From Pontiella sulfatireligans (GTDB taxonomy: Bacteria > Verrucomicrobiota > Kiritimatiellia > Kiritimatiellales > Pontiellaceae): 64,000 bases of DNA. The stretch covers positions 2,489,458 through 2,553,457 of the forward strand of contig NZ_CAAHFH010000002.1 of NCBI RefSeq assembly GCF_900890705.1, given 5' to 3'. Every line of letters begins with the position of its first letter. Within the stretch, counting starts at the first letter, position 1. Made by a program: the position numbers and the translations under genes. This document shows, one piece after another, positions 56,489 to 64,000 of this stretch. Below the pieces are notes generated by a model. It was not told where the DNA came from, made no database searches, and was given only the letters and a program-made list of their open reading frames with translations.

Positions 56489-57943
56489 ATGAAAAAACTG
56501 ACGTTAATATTATTCTTGTTGTGTTGTGCGGCTGTGTCGAAAGCGGAGCCGCCACTCAATTTTATTTTTTTTCTGGCGGATGATATTTCCCAGGAGGATA
56601 TCGGATGTTACGGCCATCCAAGCATTAAGACGCCGAACATCGATCGTCTGGCAGGGGAAGGTTTGCGTTTCGATCAGGCCTACGTGGTGGCCAGCAGTTG
56701 CAGCCCCAGCCGGTGCAGCATCATTACGGGGCGCTACCCGCACAACTCAGCAGCGCCCGAACTGCGTAGCGTGGTTCCTAACGGGCAGGTTCTGTTCCCG
56801 AAGCGGTTGCAGAATGCGGGCTACTATACCGCGATTTCGGGGAAGCTCCACATGGGGCCATATGCCAATACGGCTTTTGATTTGGTTTCCGAGGGCAGGG
56901 GGCCTGGTGCAGAGGAGGACTGGGTCGAGCTGGTTCAGAAGCGCCCGAAAAACAAACCGTTCTTTTTCTGGTTTGCCGCCAAGGATGCTCACCGTCCAGG
57001 GACCGTGAACGACGATGCTCCGGTATATGATCCCAAAGACATGGTGGTTCCGCCCTACATGGTGGACGGGCCAAAGACGCGCTATGACCTGAGCACCTAT
57101 GCCCATGAGGTCAGCCGTTTTGATTACTATATTGGCCTAGTGGTCGAAGAACTTGAAAAACAAGGTGTTCTTGATAATACCGTTATCATTATCACTGCGG
57201 ACAATGGGCGTCCCTTCCCGCGGGCTAAGACCCGGCTTTACGACAGTGGCACAAAAACGCCCTTTGTGGTCTGCCATCGAGGACAAATTGAACCTGGGGT
57301 TACGAGTAGCTTCGTGAACACCATTGATATCGCACCGACGGTGCTGGAATTGGCGGGAGTCGATAAGCCGTCGCCCATTCAGGGGGTCAGTTTCGTCCCC
57401 ATCCTTGGAAATCCTGCCGCAACCATTCGCGATATGATCTTTACGGAACATAACTGGCATCTGTTCTTTGCTCACGAACGCATGGTTCGTTTCGGCGACT
57501 GGCTCTATATTCGCAACAATGTTCCCGACAAAGAGAACTCCGCCTATGAAACCTACGATGGAGGGGCTGGCCTGGAGTTAGTGGCCGCTCGCAAGGCCGG
57601 GACACTCACCGAGGCCCAGAAGAATGTTTTCTGGAATCCCTGTCCGGAAGAAGAGCTCTATCATGTGGGTAAAGATCCGCATCAGATCCATAACCTTGCC
57701 GCCAATCCCGAATATGTCCAGATCATGCAACAGGCCCGGGGGTTGCTGCTGCAATGGACGGAAGAAACCGGCGACACCATTCCCGAAAACCCGACAAAGG
57801 ATTTTGTAAAGGTCAGCGATCAGTTTGTTGGGGAGGGCTGCCGGACCATGGTTAAAGGGCAGGCGAGACACCCCAAGCGGGAACGGGCTGGCCAGGCCGC
57901 TGGCGCGGAAAAAATAAACCACTCTGGGCCTATTCGTTTTTAA
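56489..57943 (+). CDS. Secreted sulfatase, short type (first)
   Basis: A protein of 484 residues with a signal peptide (to about residue 19). It is a formylglycine sulfatase: PLNFIFFLADDISQEDIGCYGHPSIKTPNIDRL with the metal Asp pair, VVASSCSPSRCSIITGRYPHN (C71 in CSPSR), SGKLHMGPYAN, and ITADNGRPFPRAK...LYDSGTKTPF. The C-terminus (AGAEKINHSGPIRF) is shared with the sulfatase at 58928 and with the remnant at 54443-54540. It lacks the extra C-terminal domain of the long-type pair and is a different subfamily. RBS GGGAG. It is followed by the collapsed GHL gene. Confidence 0.93.
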   Translation: MKKLTLILFLLCCAAVSKAEPPLNFIFFLADDISQEDIGCYGHPSIKTPNIDRLAGEGLRFDQAYVVASSCSPSRCSIITGRYPHNSAAPELRSVVPNGQVLFPKRLQNAGYYTAISGKLHMGPYANTAFDLVSEGRGPGAEEDWVELVQKRPKNKPFFFWFAAKDAHRPGTVNDDAPVYDPKDMVVPPYMVDGPKTRYDLSTYAHEVSRFDYYIGLVVEELEKQGVLDNTVIIITADNGRPFPRAKTRLYDSGTKTPFVVCHRGQIEPGVTSSFVNTIDIAPTVLELAGVDKPSPIQGVSFVPILGNPAATIRDMIFTEHNWHLFFAHERMVRFGDWLYIRNNVPDKENSAYETYDGGAGLELVAARKAGTLTEAQKNVFWNPCPEEELYHVGKDPHQIHNLAANPEYVQIMQQARGLLLQWTEETGDTIPENPTKDFVKVSDQFVGEGCRTMVKGQARHPKRERAGQAAGAEKINHSGPIRF

Positions 57944-57979
57944 CAATTGTTCATGAAATGCATCAACGAAAGCTTGAAT

Positions 57980-58171
57980 ATGAGACGAATAGCAATCATT
58001 GCTTCAGCCTTATTGGTATGCGTCGTCGAGGCGTTTTCTGAAAAATCGGACGCAGATCGGCAATATTCGTATTCCTTCAAATATTCGGATGTCATCAGCG
58101 ACAATATTTCAATGGCACCGATTGATCGAATCATCAAGGATTGGGGCATACTCAAACCGGAGTGCAAATAA
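57980..58171 (+). pseudogene. Collapsed GHL gene: signal peptide and first ~55 codons fused in frame to the last 7
   Basis: The frame encodes 63 residues: a signal peptide (MRRIAIIASALLVCVVEAFS), the family start SYSFKYSDVISDNISMAPID and RIIKDWG, then directly ILKPECK and stop. Full-length GHL proteins have ~635 residues and end YWSILKPEC, so about 570 codons were removed in frame. The break lies at TGGGGC against TGGAGC, a short shared sequence present at both points in intact copies. No enzyme could result; a secreted 40-residue peptide is formally possible. Confidence 0.88.
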
Positions 58172-58201
58172 TCAAAATGGAAATTCAAGGAATAGACATG
58201 A

Positions 58202-58888
58202 GTGCGCCAAGCAAAGCTGTCTTAAACAAGCTGGCCAATCCAGCCCATGCAAAGGTTAGCCGCCGGCATGGAATAGACCTGCATGGTTGAGGAGGCAACG
58301 AATCAGCTGAAGCTGTAGGAATAGCAGTTCGTCAGCCACAACGGAAGTGAAGGCTATAAGCCCCGAAATTTTCCATTGTTGCACAGGGCCAAGGGTTTCA
58401 TTTCCTGGAAGCCAGTATCGTGCGGCTCGCTAAGGGCGAGAGTTGCACGGCGTGTCGGGGTCTCAGGCCGTGGCGGGCGAATGAATTGTTTAGGGCGGAA
58501 CTTGGGAGAACCGTAGCGTTCCGCAGAAGCTGTCGAGGAAGCCGAAGAGGCGACGAGACGGTAAGTCGCTACGGTAGTCGGATCAACTCGTAGTAGGGGA
58601 GTAGGCGGGGTAATGCCCGTCGAGGACACAGAGCCACCCGAAGGGGTTGACGGTTTGTCGTAAAGGGAAAAGGCGAAGGATGCCGTACACTGAGATGGAA
58701 CAACAGAGCTCAAGCTTTCCTTTATATCGGAATACGCGAAAAGGTGCTTCACAACCCTGTCAGGAGCAGGGAGGTAAAGCAGGGCAGTCCCGTGCGGGAT
58801 GTCCGTGTTATGTGAGATGAATCGAAGAGCCGGATGTGGGAAATCCACAAGTCCGGTTCTGTGAGGGGCATTGACGTTCCTTGCAATA
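58202..58888 (+). ncRNA. Group II intron without an encoded reverse transcriptase
   Basis: The 5' end GTGCGCC at 58202 fits the GUGYG consensus. Domain I-III blocks known from bacterial introns follow: GGGAGAACCGTAGCG near 58504, and ACTCGTAGTAGGGGAGTAGG with GGGGTAATGCCC near 58586-58618. Domain V is at 58827-58859, beginning GAGC (catalytic AGC triad) and closing with GTCCGGTTC. A short domain VI-like stem follows, so the 3' end near 58888 is approximate. Domain IV, which usually carries a 1.2-1.8 kb RT/maturase gene, holds only a 41-codon frame (58695-58820). It fills the space between the collapsed GHL gene and the next sulfatase. Confidence 0.85.
58827..58859 (+). ncRNA. Group II intron domain V
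   Basis: GAGCCGGA pairs with TCCGGTTC (one G-U), and TGTGG pairs with CCACA across a small GAAAT loop, leaving the AA bulge on the 3' strand. This is the catalytic hairpin of group II introns, about 33-34 nt, and the strongest single element for the call. Confidence 0.88.
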
Positions 58889-58927
58889 TGTAAAAGTGAA
58901 ATTTAAAATATTGAAAGGAGCTATATT

Positions 58928-60397
58928 ATGTCTACTCGACAAAAACTAATATTACTGTCGTTTGTATTTATTGGGTCTGTTATGGCAACGACCGCGAAAC
59001 AACCGCTTAATTTTATCTTCTTGATTGCGGATGATATTAGCCAGGAAGATATCGGCTGTTATGGACACCCGAGCATTAAGACGCCGAATATTGACCGTTT
59101 GGCGAAAGAGGGACGGCGTTTCGATGAAGGTTATGTGGTGGCCAGTAGCTGCAGTCCAAGCCGGTGCAGCGTTATTACTGGTCGCTACCCGCACAACACG
59201 GGGGCGCCCGAGCTGCACAGTCACTTGCCTGCAAGTCAGATCATGTTCCCGAAGCTGTTGCAGAATGTGGGCTATTATACAGTCATCTCAGGTAAAATTC
59301 ACATGGGGCCTAATATTAACAAGGCGTTCAATAAGGTCTCCAGGGGCAAGGGGCTGGGCAAAGAGGGCGACTGGGTTCAGTTGCTTCAGCAGCGGCCGAA
59401 AGATAAGCCGTTCTTTTTCTGGTTTGCCTCCACCGATGCCCATCGTCCCGCCGAATTCAGTCCGGAGGCTCCGGTTTACGATTATGATGATATGATCGTA
59501 CCGCCCTACATGGTAGACGGGCCAAAGACGCGCTATGAACTGAGTACTTATGCCCACGAGGTCAGCCGTTTTGACTATTATGTCGGTCAGGTCGTTGAAG
59601 AACTCGAAAAGCAGGGCGTACTTGATAATACACTCATTATTGTCATTGCAGATAATGGTCGCCCGTTCCCTCGGGCCAAGACCCGACTTTATGATAGCGG
59701 CACCAAGGTTCCTTTTGTGGCTTACCAACGCGGCGTTATTAAACCCGGCCCATCCAGCAGTCTGGTCAGCTCAATCGACATTGCCCCGACGATTCTGGAA
59801 GCAGCCGGGGTTGATAAAGACCAACGCATTCAAGGCGTCAGTTTTATGCCGATCCTCAAAGACCCTTCAGCGACCACGCGCGATATGATTTTCACCGAGC
59901 ATAATTGGCACCTGTGGATCGCTCACGAGCGCATGGTACGTTTTGGTGACTGGCTCTATATCCGTAACAATATGCCCGACAGAGAAAGTGTTGCCTATGA
60001 AACCTACGACGGCGGTTTCGGTGAAGAGCTGGTGGCGGCCCGTAAGGCAGGAAAGCTGACCGATGCCCAGAAGATGGTTTTTCTGAACCCCTGTCCGGAA
60101 GAGGAACTCTACCATGTGGGCAATGATCCGCATCAAATTAAGAATCTCGCTGAAAATCCGGAATATGCTAACGTTATGCAGCAAGCTCAGGGACTGTTAC
60201 AGGAGTGGACCGAACAGACTGGTGACACCATTCCAGAGAATCCAACTACGGACTATGTGCAGATTAATGAAACGTTTGTAGGTATCGGGTGCCGTCCCAT
60301 GGTTCAAGGTCAGGTAAAACATCCTCATCTGGAGTTGCCGGGCGATGCGGCCGGAGCCCAGACAATCAACCATCCTGGGCCCATCCGGCTTAAATAG
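58928..60397 (+). CDS. Secreted sulfatase, short type (second)
   Basis: A protein of 489 residues, clearly a duplicate of the sulfatase at 56489. It has a signal peptide (to about residue 21), PLNFIFLIADDISQEDIGCYGHPSIKTPNIDRL, VVASSCSPSRCSVITGRYPHNTGAPELHS (C75 in CSPSR), SGKIHMGPNINK, and IADNGRPFPRAKTRLYDSGTK, ending AGAQTINHPGPIRLK. The AAAGGAG RBS and ATG lie about 40 bp downstream of the group II intron. It is followed after 8 bp by GHL3, with the same gene order as the other cassettes. Confidence 0.93.
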   Translation: MSTRQKLILLSFVFIGSVMATTAKQPLNFIFLIADDISQEDIGCYGHPSIKTPNIDRLAKEGRRFDEGYVVASSCSPSRCSVITGRYPHNTGAPELHSHLPASQIMFPKLLQNVGYYTVISGKIHMGPNINKAFNKVSRGKGLGKEGDWVQLLQQRPKDKPFFFWFASTDAHRPAEFSPEAPVYDYDDMIVPPYMVDGPKTRYELSTYAHEVSRFDYYVGQVVEELEKQGVLDNTLIIVIADNGRPFPRAKTRLYDSGTKVPFVAYQRGVIKPGPSSSLVSSIDIAPTILEAAGVDKDQRIQGVSFMPILKDPSATTRDMIFTEHNWHLWIAHERMVRFGDWLYIRNNMPDRESVAYETYDGGFGEELVAARKAGKLTDAQKMVFLNPCPEEELYHVGNDPHQIKNLAENPEYANVMQQAQGLLQEWTEQTGDTIPENPTTDYVQINETFVGIGCRPMVQGQVKHPHLELPGDAAGAQTINHPGPIRLK

Positions 60398-60405
60398 GTG
60401 TATTG

Positions 60406-62313
60406 ATGATGAAACGAACCATTATTTTCTCACTTGCTACGCTGGGGTTGCTTTCAGCATTTGCCGAAGAACCGGCTATGGATAAGAAATATCCATATCC
60501 GTTCAAATATTCGGACGTCACCAGCGATAACATCTCGGTCGTTCCGATCGATCGTGTCATCAAAGACTGGGGCGGCAATGTGCTGATGTGGGGGGAGCCG
60601 GCGATCAGTGAAATCCAGGTCGGCGAACTTAACCTAAATCAGAGGCGCATCAAGGAGAAGATCCGCAAGGGGCGTGAGGATGGTGTCCGCCTCTATTTTG
60701 GCAGCCTATTTTTTGTTCCGCATTCCATGTATTTCAAATATATGGCATGCGACCCGACCCTGCAGCAGGCCTGCATCAGGGATATTGAAGGCAAGCCGAT
60801 GTATCTGAACTGGATGAAGAAGCATACTTACAGAGGGGTGCCCCTGTATTGGATGTGTTCCAATAATCCAAGGTCCCAAGAGTTTTACCGCGAAATTGTG
60901 ACGGCCGGTATCGAGGCCGGGTATGATGGGTTCTGTATTGAGGAACCGCGTGGATCGTTAATGAGCCTGCACGTGGGGGGATGCTTTTGTGATCACTGCG
61001 TGAATGGTTTTAATGAATATCTGGGTAAAAAATATTCCCCGGAAGAACTCAAGAAGAAGGGAATCCCGAGTCTGGAAAATTTTGATTACCGCAACATGGT
61101 AAAAAAGGTTGCTCCGAATCGTGACGTGTGGCCCGCTGCCTATCGAAAAGGCAAGATTCCTCTGGTTCAGGACTACAAGGATTATCAGTTGAAAGCCGGG
61201 GCTGCGGTGGTTAAGGAGATGAGCGAACTGGCGAAGAAGCTGGGCGGAGAAGATACGGCTATCGGAGCCTTTGGGCACATGCTCTCTCCGGACTGGATGG
61301 TGAATGCCGAGCATCTCGATTTCTACTGTATGGAACTGCTGTTGGGGCCGCCGCCGGAAGGGTTCAGCCGGGCCGGATTTACCTATGAAGTTGCGCGTGC
61401 ACTGGGTAAACCGGTGTCTTGGGGCCATGTGCTGCCGCCTTCGTGGAACTATATGCAGGCGAACAAAGCCTACAACATGATGAAATCATGGATTGGTTTT
61501 TCCTATGCTTCCGGCCACAACTTCGGCATTCCGCATTACGGCTGGGTTCATCCGAACGCGAACGCGGTATCATGGGATAAAGTGGTGAAGTCGGTCGATG
61601 GTGCCGTGGCTCCAAGTTTTATTTATCCAACCGAGAACTGCCTTCCCTTTTATCATTTCGTGACGGCGCATGCCGAGTTGTTTGATGGATATGAGGCGGT
61701 TGAGCAGGTCGGTGTGTTGCATAGCAATCCGGCGATGCGCATTAAGAAAAACGAAAATAGGGTTCGTGATCTGTGCTGGGAACTGATGAAGGCCAATATT
61801 CCTTACGGTCTTGCTTTGGCGGGAGACGATTGGTTGTACAAACGACTCAACGAAACCGATCTCGAACGGTTTGAGTTTGTGGTGGTGCCTGAGCCGACCA
61901 TGCTGGATGCAGAACAGCAGTCGGTTTTGGATACTTGGACCGCCAGAGGGAAAACCGTGGTCTGGAAGAATCTGGACGATGTGTTGGCAAGGCTTGATCC
62001 TGTCGTCTCACTCGAAAGCAAACACAACATGCTGATCCGTCCCCGAACAAATTCCGATAATTCGAACGTTCCGGCGGTCATTCACCTGCTTAACATGGAT
62101 TATGATCTGTCGAAGGATTGCATGAACAAGCAACGGGATGTCGTTGTTCGTTTGAGTCATAAGCTTCTCGATGGGGGTAAGGTTTCCGCAATAACCCAGT
62201 ACTCTCCCGAATATGAATCCGTTCAGGTACCTTTTGACGTCAAGCCGGACGGCGTCTACGTCACAGTTCCGGAAGTTGATTACTGGAGTATCTTGAAGCT
62301 GGATTGTGACTAG
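60406..62313 (+). CDS. GHL protein 3: secreted glycosidase-like
   Basis: A protein of 635 residues from the ATG at 60406 (a second ATG follows at once). It has a signal peptide (TIIFSLATLGLLSAFA), then YPYPFKYSDVTSDNISVVPI with DRVIKDWGGNVLMWGEPAIS, GYDGFCIEEPRG (acidic pair), GGCFCDHC, and a GVLHSNPAMR...FEFVVVPEPTML amidotransferase-like domain, ending YWSILKLDC. The barrel region differs most from GHL1 and GHL2 (for example GAFGHMLSPDWMVNAEHLDFY and WGHVLPPSWNYMQANKAYN), hinting at a changed substrate. It is translated just behind the short-type sulfatase. Confidence 0.75.
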   Translation: MMKRTIIFSLATLGLLSAFAEEPAMDKKYPYPFKYSDVTSDNISVVPIDRVIKDWGGNVLMWGEPAISEIQVGELNLNQRRIKEKIRKGREDGVRLYFGSLFFVPHSMYFKYMACDPTLQQACIRDIEGKPMYLNWMKKHTYRGVPLYWMCSNNPRSQEFYREIVTAGIEAGYDGFCIEEPRGSLMSLHVGGCFCDHCVNGFNEYLGKKYSPEELKKKGIPSLENFDYRNMVKKVAPNRDVWPAAYRKGKIPLVQDYKDYQLKAGAAVVKEMSELAKKLGGEDTAIGAFGHMLSPDWMVNAEHLDFYCMELLLGPPPEGFSRAGFTYEVARALGKPVSWGHVLPPSWNYMQANKAYNMMKSWIGFSYASGHNFGIPHYGWVHPNANAVSWDKVVKSVDGAVAPSFIYPTENCLPFYHFVTAHAELFDGYEAVEQVGVLHSNPAMRIKKNENRVRDLCWELMKANIPYGLALAGDDWLYKRLNETDLERFEFVVVPEPTMLDAEQQSVLDTWTARGKTVVWKNLDDVLARLDPVVSLESKHNMLIRPRTNSDNSNVPAVIHLLNMDYDLSKDCMNKQRDVVVRLSHKLLDGGKVSAITQYSPEYESVQVPFDVKPDGVYVTVPEVDYWSILKLDCD

Positions 62314-62339
62314 AACTCCACACGTTTTTAAAATGTGGA

Positions 62340-62450
62340 TAAATCACGAAATGCACTAAAGACACGAAACATTAAGAATGAGATTGTTAACCACGGAAGA
62401 CACTGAATACACAGAACAAACTGAATTTCGTGTGATTCGTTGTTCAAAAT
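62340..62450. repeat. Intergenic CACGAA/CACGGAAGACAC repeat
   Basis: AATCACGAAAT near the left end is roughly matched by ATTTCGTGTGATT near the right end, with internal ACACGAAAC and ACCACGGAAGACACTGAATACACAGAA copies. It is of the same style as the repeat at 21064-21140. No coding potential. Confidence 0.45.
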
Positions 62451-62475
62451 TGAAATGATGTACAGGAACATGTCG

Positions 62476-64000
62476 ATGAAAAAAGTATTATTTACAGTGG
62501 CCCTGCTGGTGGCCTCAAGTGTTCTGGCATCGCCAAAAACTTTCTATATTGATTCAGCTATTGGACAGGATGCGAATGATGGATTGTCTCCGAATGCCGC
62601 ATTCCAAACCTTGGGAAAAGTCAATTCTCTCAAGTTGGAAGCGGGGGATACCATCCTGTTTACGAGTGGTCAGGTATTTAAAGGATCTCTGAATATTCAG
62701 AATGTAAGCGGTAATGCAGAGGCCCCCATTGTCATCTCCAGCACAGGGCCAGAAAAAGCAGTGATTGATGGCAAGGGGCGTTTGGCGGCTCTGAGTATAA
62801 TGAGCAGCAGCTTCATCACGGTCAAAAACCTTGAGATTACGGCCGATGGAGGGGCTTCGAAAAATGGGGCGAACAGACGTTCAATGATTCGCTACGGAAT
62901 TTTTTATGACACCCCTGAATCGGGCAATTTTGGCAACCTAATCTTTCAGGATCTGTACATTCACGATGTTTACTACAATGACAACGGTTATGTACGCCCC
63001 AATATGCGACTCCAACGCAAGGATAAACAATTGCACGGCCGATTCGGCTGGGGCGTGAAGGTGGATTGCCGGGAGGGCTCCACCCTGAAGAATGTTTTAT
63101 TTAAAAATTGCGTGGTGGAGCGTGTGTCATCACCGGGCATACGGCTCAAGAGTCATCCCAATGACGCTGAGTCCCCCAATATGGAAGACGTACAGATTCT
63201 GGATTGCCGGTTAACTGATATCGGAGGGCCGGGTATCGTTGTCTCTGCCGCTGACAACACGATTATTCGAGGATGCAAAACACTGCGAACCGGAAGCCGT
63301 GTGGATCCGCGTGGGCGCGGGCAGGGCACGGGGATCTGGGTCTTCAACAACAATAGGGCCGTGATTGAAAAAAACACGGTTATTGGTGCACGTGGGCCTC
63401 GCGATTCGGCTGGCATTCATGTTGATGCCATGTCCAGAAATGTATTTGTTCAGTACAACTTGTCCATAGACAATGAAGGGGCCTTTGTTCAGTTACTCGG
63501 ACAGGTTCGAAATTCAACCTATCGCTACAATGTCAGCATTAACGATGGCGCCCGGAGAAAAGGGGAAGGACACGCCGCGATCGATGGATATATTTTCAAA
63601 CTGTTCAGTTATGTGCTGGCCGATACCGAAAATCCCGAAGGGCCGTTTGATTCCTATGTGTATAACAACACGATCTATGTGGGACGTGATGTCCAGGACA
63701 GCACCTTTTCCGTGGAAAGCAAGAGCCGAGGTGCCTTGTTCGCAAATAACATCGTATATACTGAAAACGATATTTTTTATAACCGGGAGGAGTCCGAAAC
63801 GTCCAAGCTTGATGATGCGCAGGAAGACCAACTTATTTATTTCCGCAACAATATGTTCCGGAAAAAATATGACTGGATGAGCAATCCGTTTACCGTTCCA
63901 TTCCCGGTGATTGCCAACCCCCGGTTTGCCAACGCGGGAGGGCAAGAGATCTCGGACTATATTCCGCAAAACAAAGCGGCCTGCTCCAAAGGGATCAGGA
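62476..64000 (+). CDS. Secreted right-handed beta-helix protein, incomplete at window end
   Basis: An open frame from the ATG at 62476 (AGGAA eight bases upstream; ATG 62470 is in frame) to the end of the window, 508 codons without a stop. It has a signal peptide (KKVLFTVALLVASSVLA), then TFYIDSAIGQDANDGLSPNAAFQTLGKV and beta-helix coils: SFITVKNLEITADGGASKNG, MEDVQILDCRLTDIGGPGI and RAVIEKNTVIGARGPRDSAG. It aligns coil by coil with the helix part of the protein at 37527-40559. It could be a glycosidase or lyase acting on the same glycan as the sulfatases; the substrate is unknown. Confidence 0.85.
   Translation, partial: MKKVLFTVALLVASSVLASPKTFYIDSAIGQDANDGLSPNAAFQTLGKVNSLKLEAGDTILFTSGQVFKGSLNIQNVSGNAEAPIVISSTGPEKAVIDGKGRLAALSIMSSSFITVKNLEITADGGASKNGANRRSMIRYGIFYDTPESGNFGNLIFQDLYIHDVYYNDNGYVRPNMRLQRKDKQLHGRFGWGVKVDCREGSTLKNVLFKNCVVERVSSPGIRLKSHPNDAESPNMEDVQILDCRLTDIGGPGIVVSAADNTIIRGCKTLRTGSRVDPRGRGQGTGIWVFNNNRAVIEKNTVIGARGPRDSAGIHVDAMSRNVFVQYNLSIDNEGAFVQLLGQVRNSTYRYNVSINDGARRKGEGHAAIDGYIFKLFSYVLADTENPEGPFDSYVYNNTIYVGRDVQDSTFSVESKSRGALFANNIVYTENDIFYNREESETSKLDDAQEDQLIYFRNNMFRKKYDWMSNPFTVPFPVIANPRFANAGGQEISDYIPQNKAACSKGIR

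Noticed and set aside
58695..58820. A 41-codon frame in intron domain IV as a reverse transcriptase remnant
   Set aside because: It stands where the RT gene would begin, but the translated residues show no RT motif, so I only mention it.
58354..58848. A 164-codon minus-strand frame between the collapsed GHL gene and the sulfatase
   Set aside because: The region is explained by group II intron RNA structure, including domain V inside this frame.
45217..62313. Assigning the substrate as fucoidan or carrageenan
   Set aside because: Sulfatases, a FucP-like permease and a sugar-acid enzyme fit either; no diagnostic fucosidase, fucanase or carrageenase was recognised, so the substrate is left open.

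Overview
The window looks like a chromosomal piece of a marine, polysaccharide-degrading bacterium of the PVC superphylum, most plausibly Kiritimatiellota (Pontiella-like). This is an inference from content: many formylglycine sulfatases in tandem, paired SHD1-domain secreted proteins, a PEP-CTERM protein, a TPR-ExbB-ExbD-ExbD block, and long secreted beta-helix and hydrolase-like proteins. No 16S rRNA is present to confirm it.

Layout. 1-3.45 kb: the end of an rRNA operon (tRNA-Ile, 23S, 5S, terminator) with boxB/boxA and a visible 23S processing stem. 3.5-10.1 kb: housekeeping genes (rdgB, DUF192, yicC, gmk, a cation-chloride-cotransporter-like permease) and two SHD1 proteins. 10.1-12.4 kb: a decayed patch with an XRE remnant, a truncated IS256-type transposase, a broken toxin-antitoxin pair and a STAS-like ORF without a clear start. 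12.4-20.5 kb: a MATE exporter, then a tripartite RND efflux operon led by its TetR regulator, with a promoter and palindromic operators in the tetR-ruvC gap. 20.5-27.8 kb: ruvC, an acyl-ACP thioesterase and a five-gene TPR/ExbB/ExbD/ExbD envelope module. 27.8-30.9 kb: a XylR/AraC-type regulator, 2-keto-3-deoxygluconate kinase and KDPG aldolase. 30.9-33.2 kb: a scar island with half a tRNA-Leu, a palindromic repeat, a frameshifted IS66 element, a tRNA-like 3' remnant and an IS1182-type transposase fragment.

33.4-64 kb is an accessory polysaccharide-utilisation region, entirely on the + strand. It starts with secreted surface proteins (one PEP-CTERM) and a beta-helix protein. A fructan set follows (fructokinase, sugar porter, GH32), then a VOC protein. 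Next come four sulfatases, three full-length copies of a glycosidase-like protein family (called GHL here), a FucP-like permease, an enolase-superfamily enzyme and an aldo/keto reductase. A second beta-helix protein runs off the end.

The most interesting structure is between 47 and 62.3 kb. It reads as repeated [sulfatase - GHL] cassettes in different states of decay. One cassette has lost nearly all of its sulfatase (54443-54540) and another nearly all of its GHL (57980-58171), in both cases by an internal deletion that kept a 5' part and the extreme 3' end. A group II intron with no reverse transcriptase gene (about 58202-58888) sits in the middle, directly after a sequence that resembles the start of a sulfatase gene. 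Together the genes suggest stepwise desulfation and cleavage of a sulfated algal glycan, uptake of the sugars, and oxidation/dehydration toward 2-keto-3-deoxy acids that the kinase/aldolase pair could feed into pyruvate and triose phosphate.
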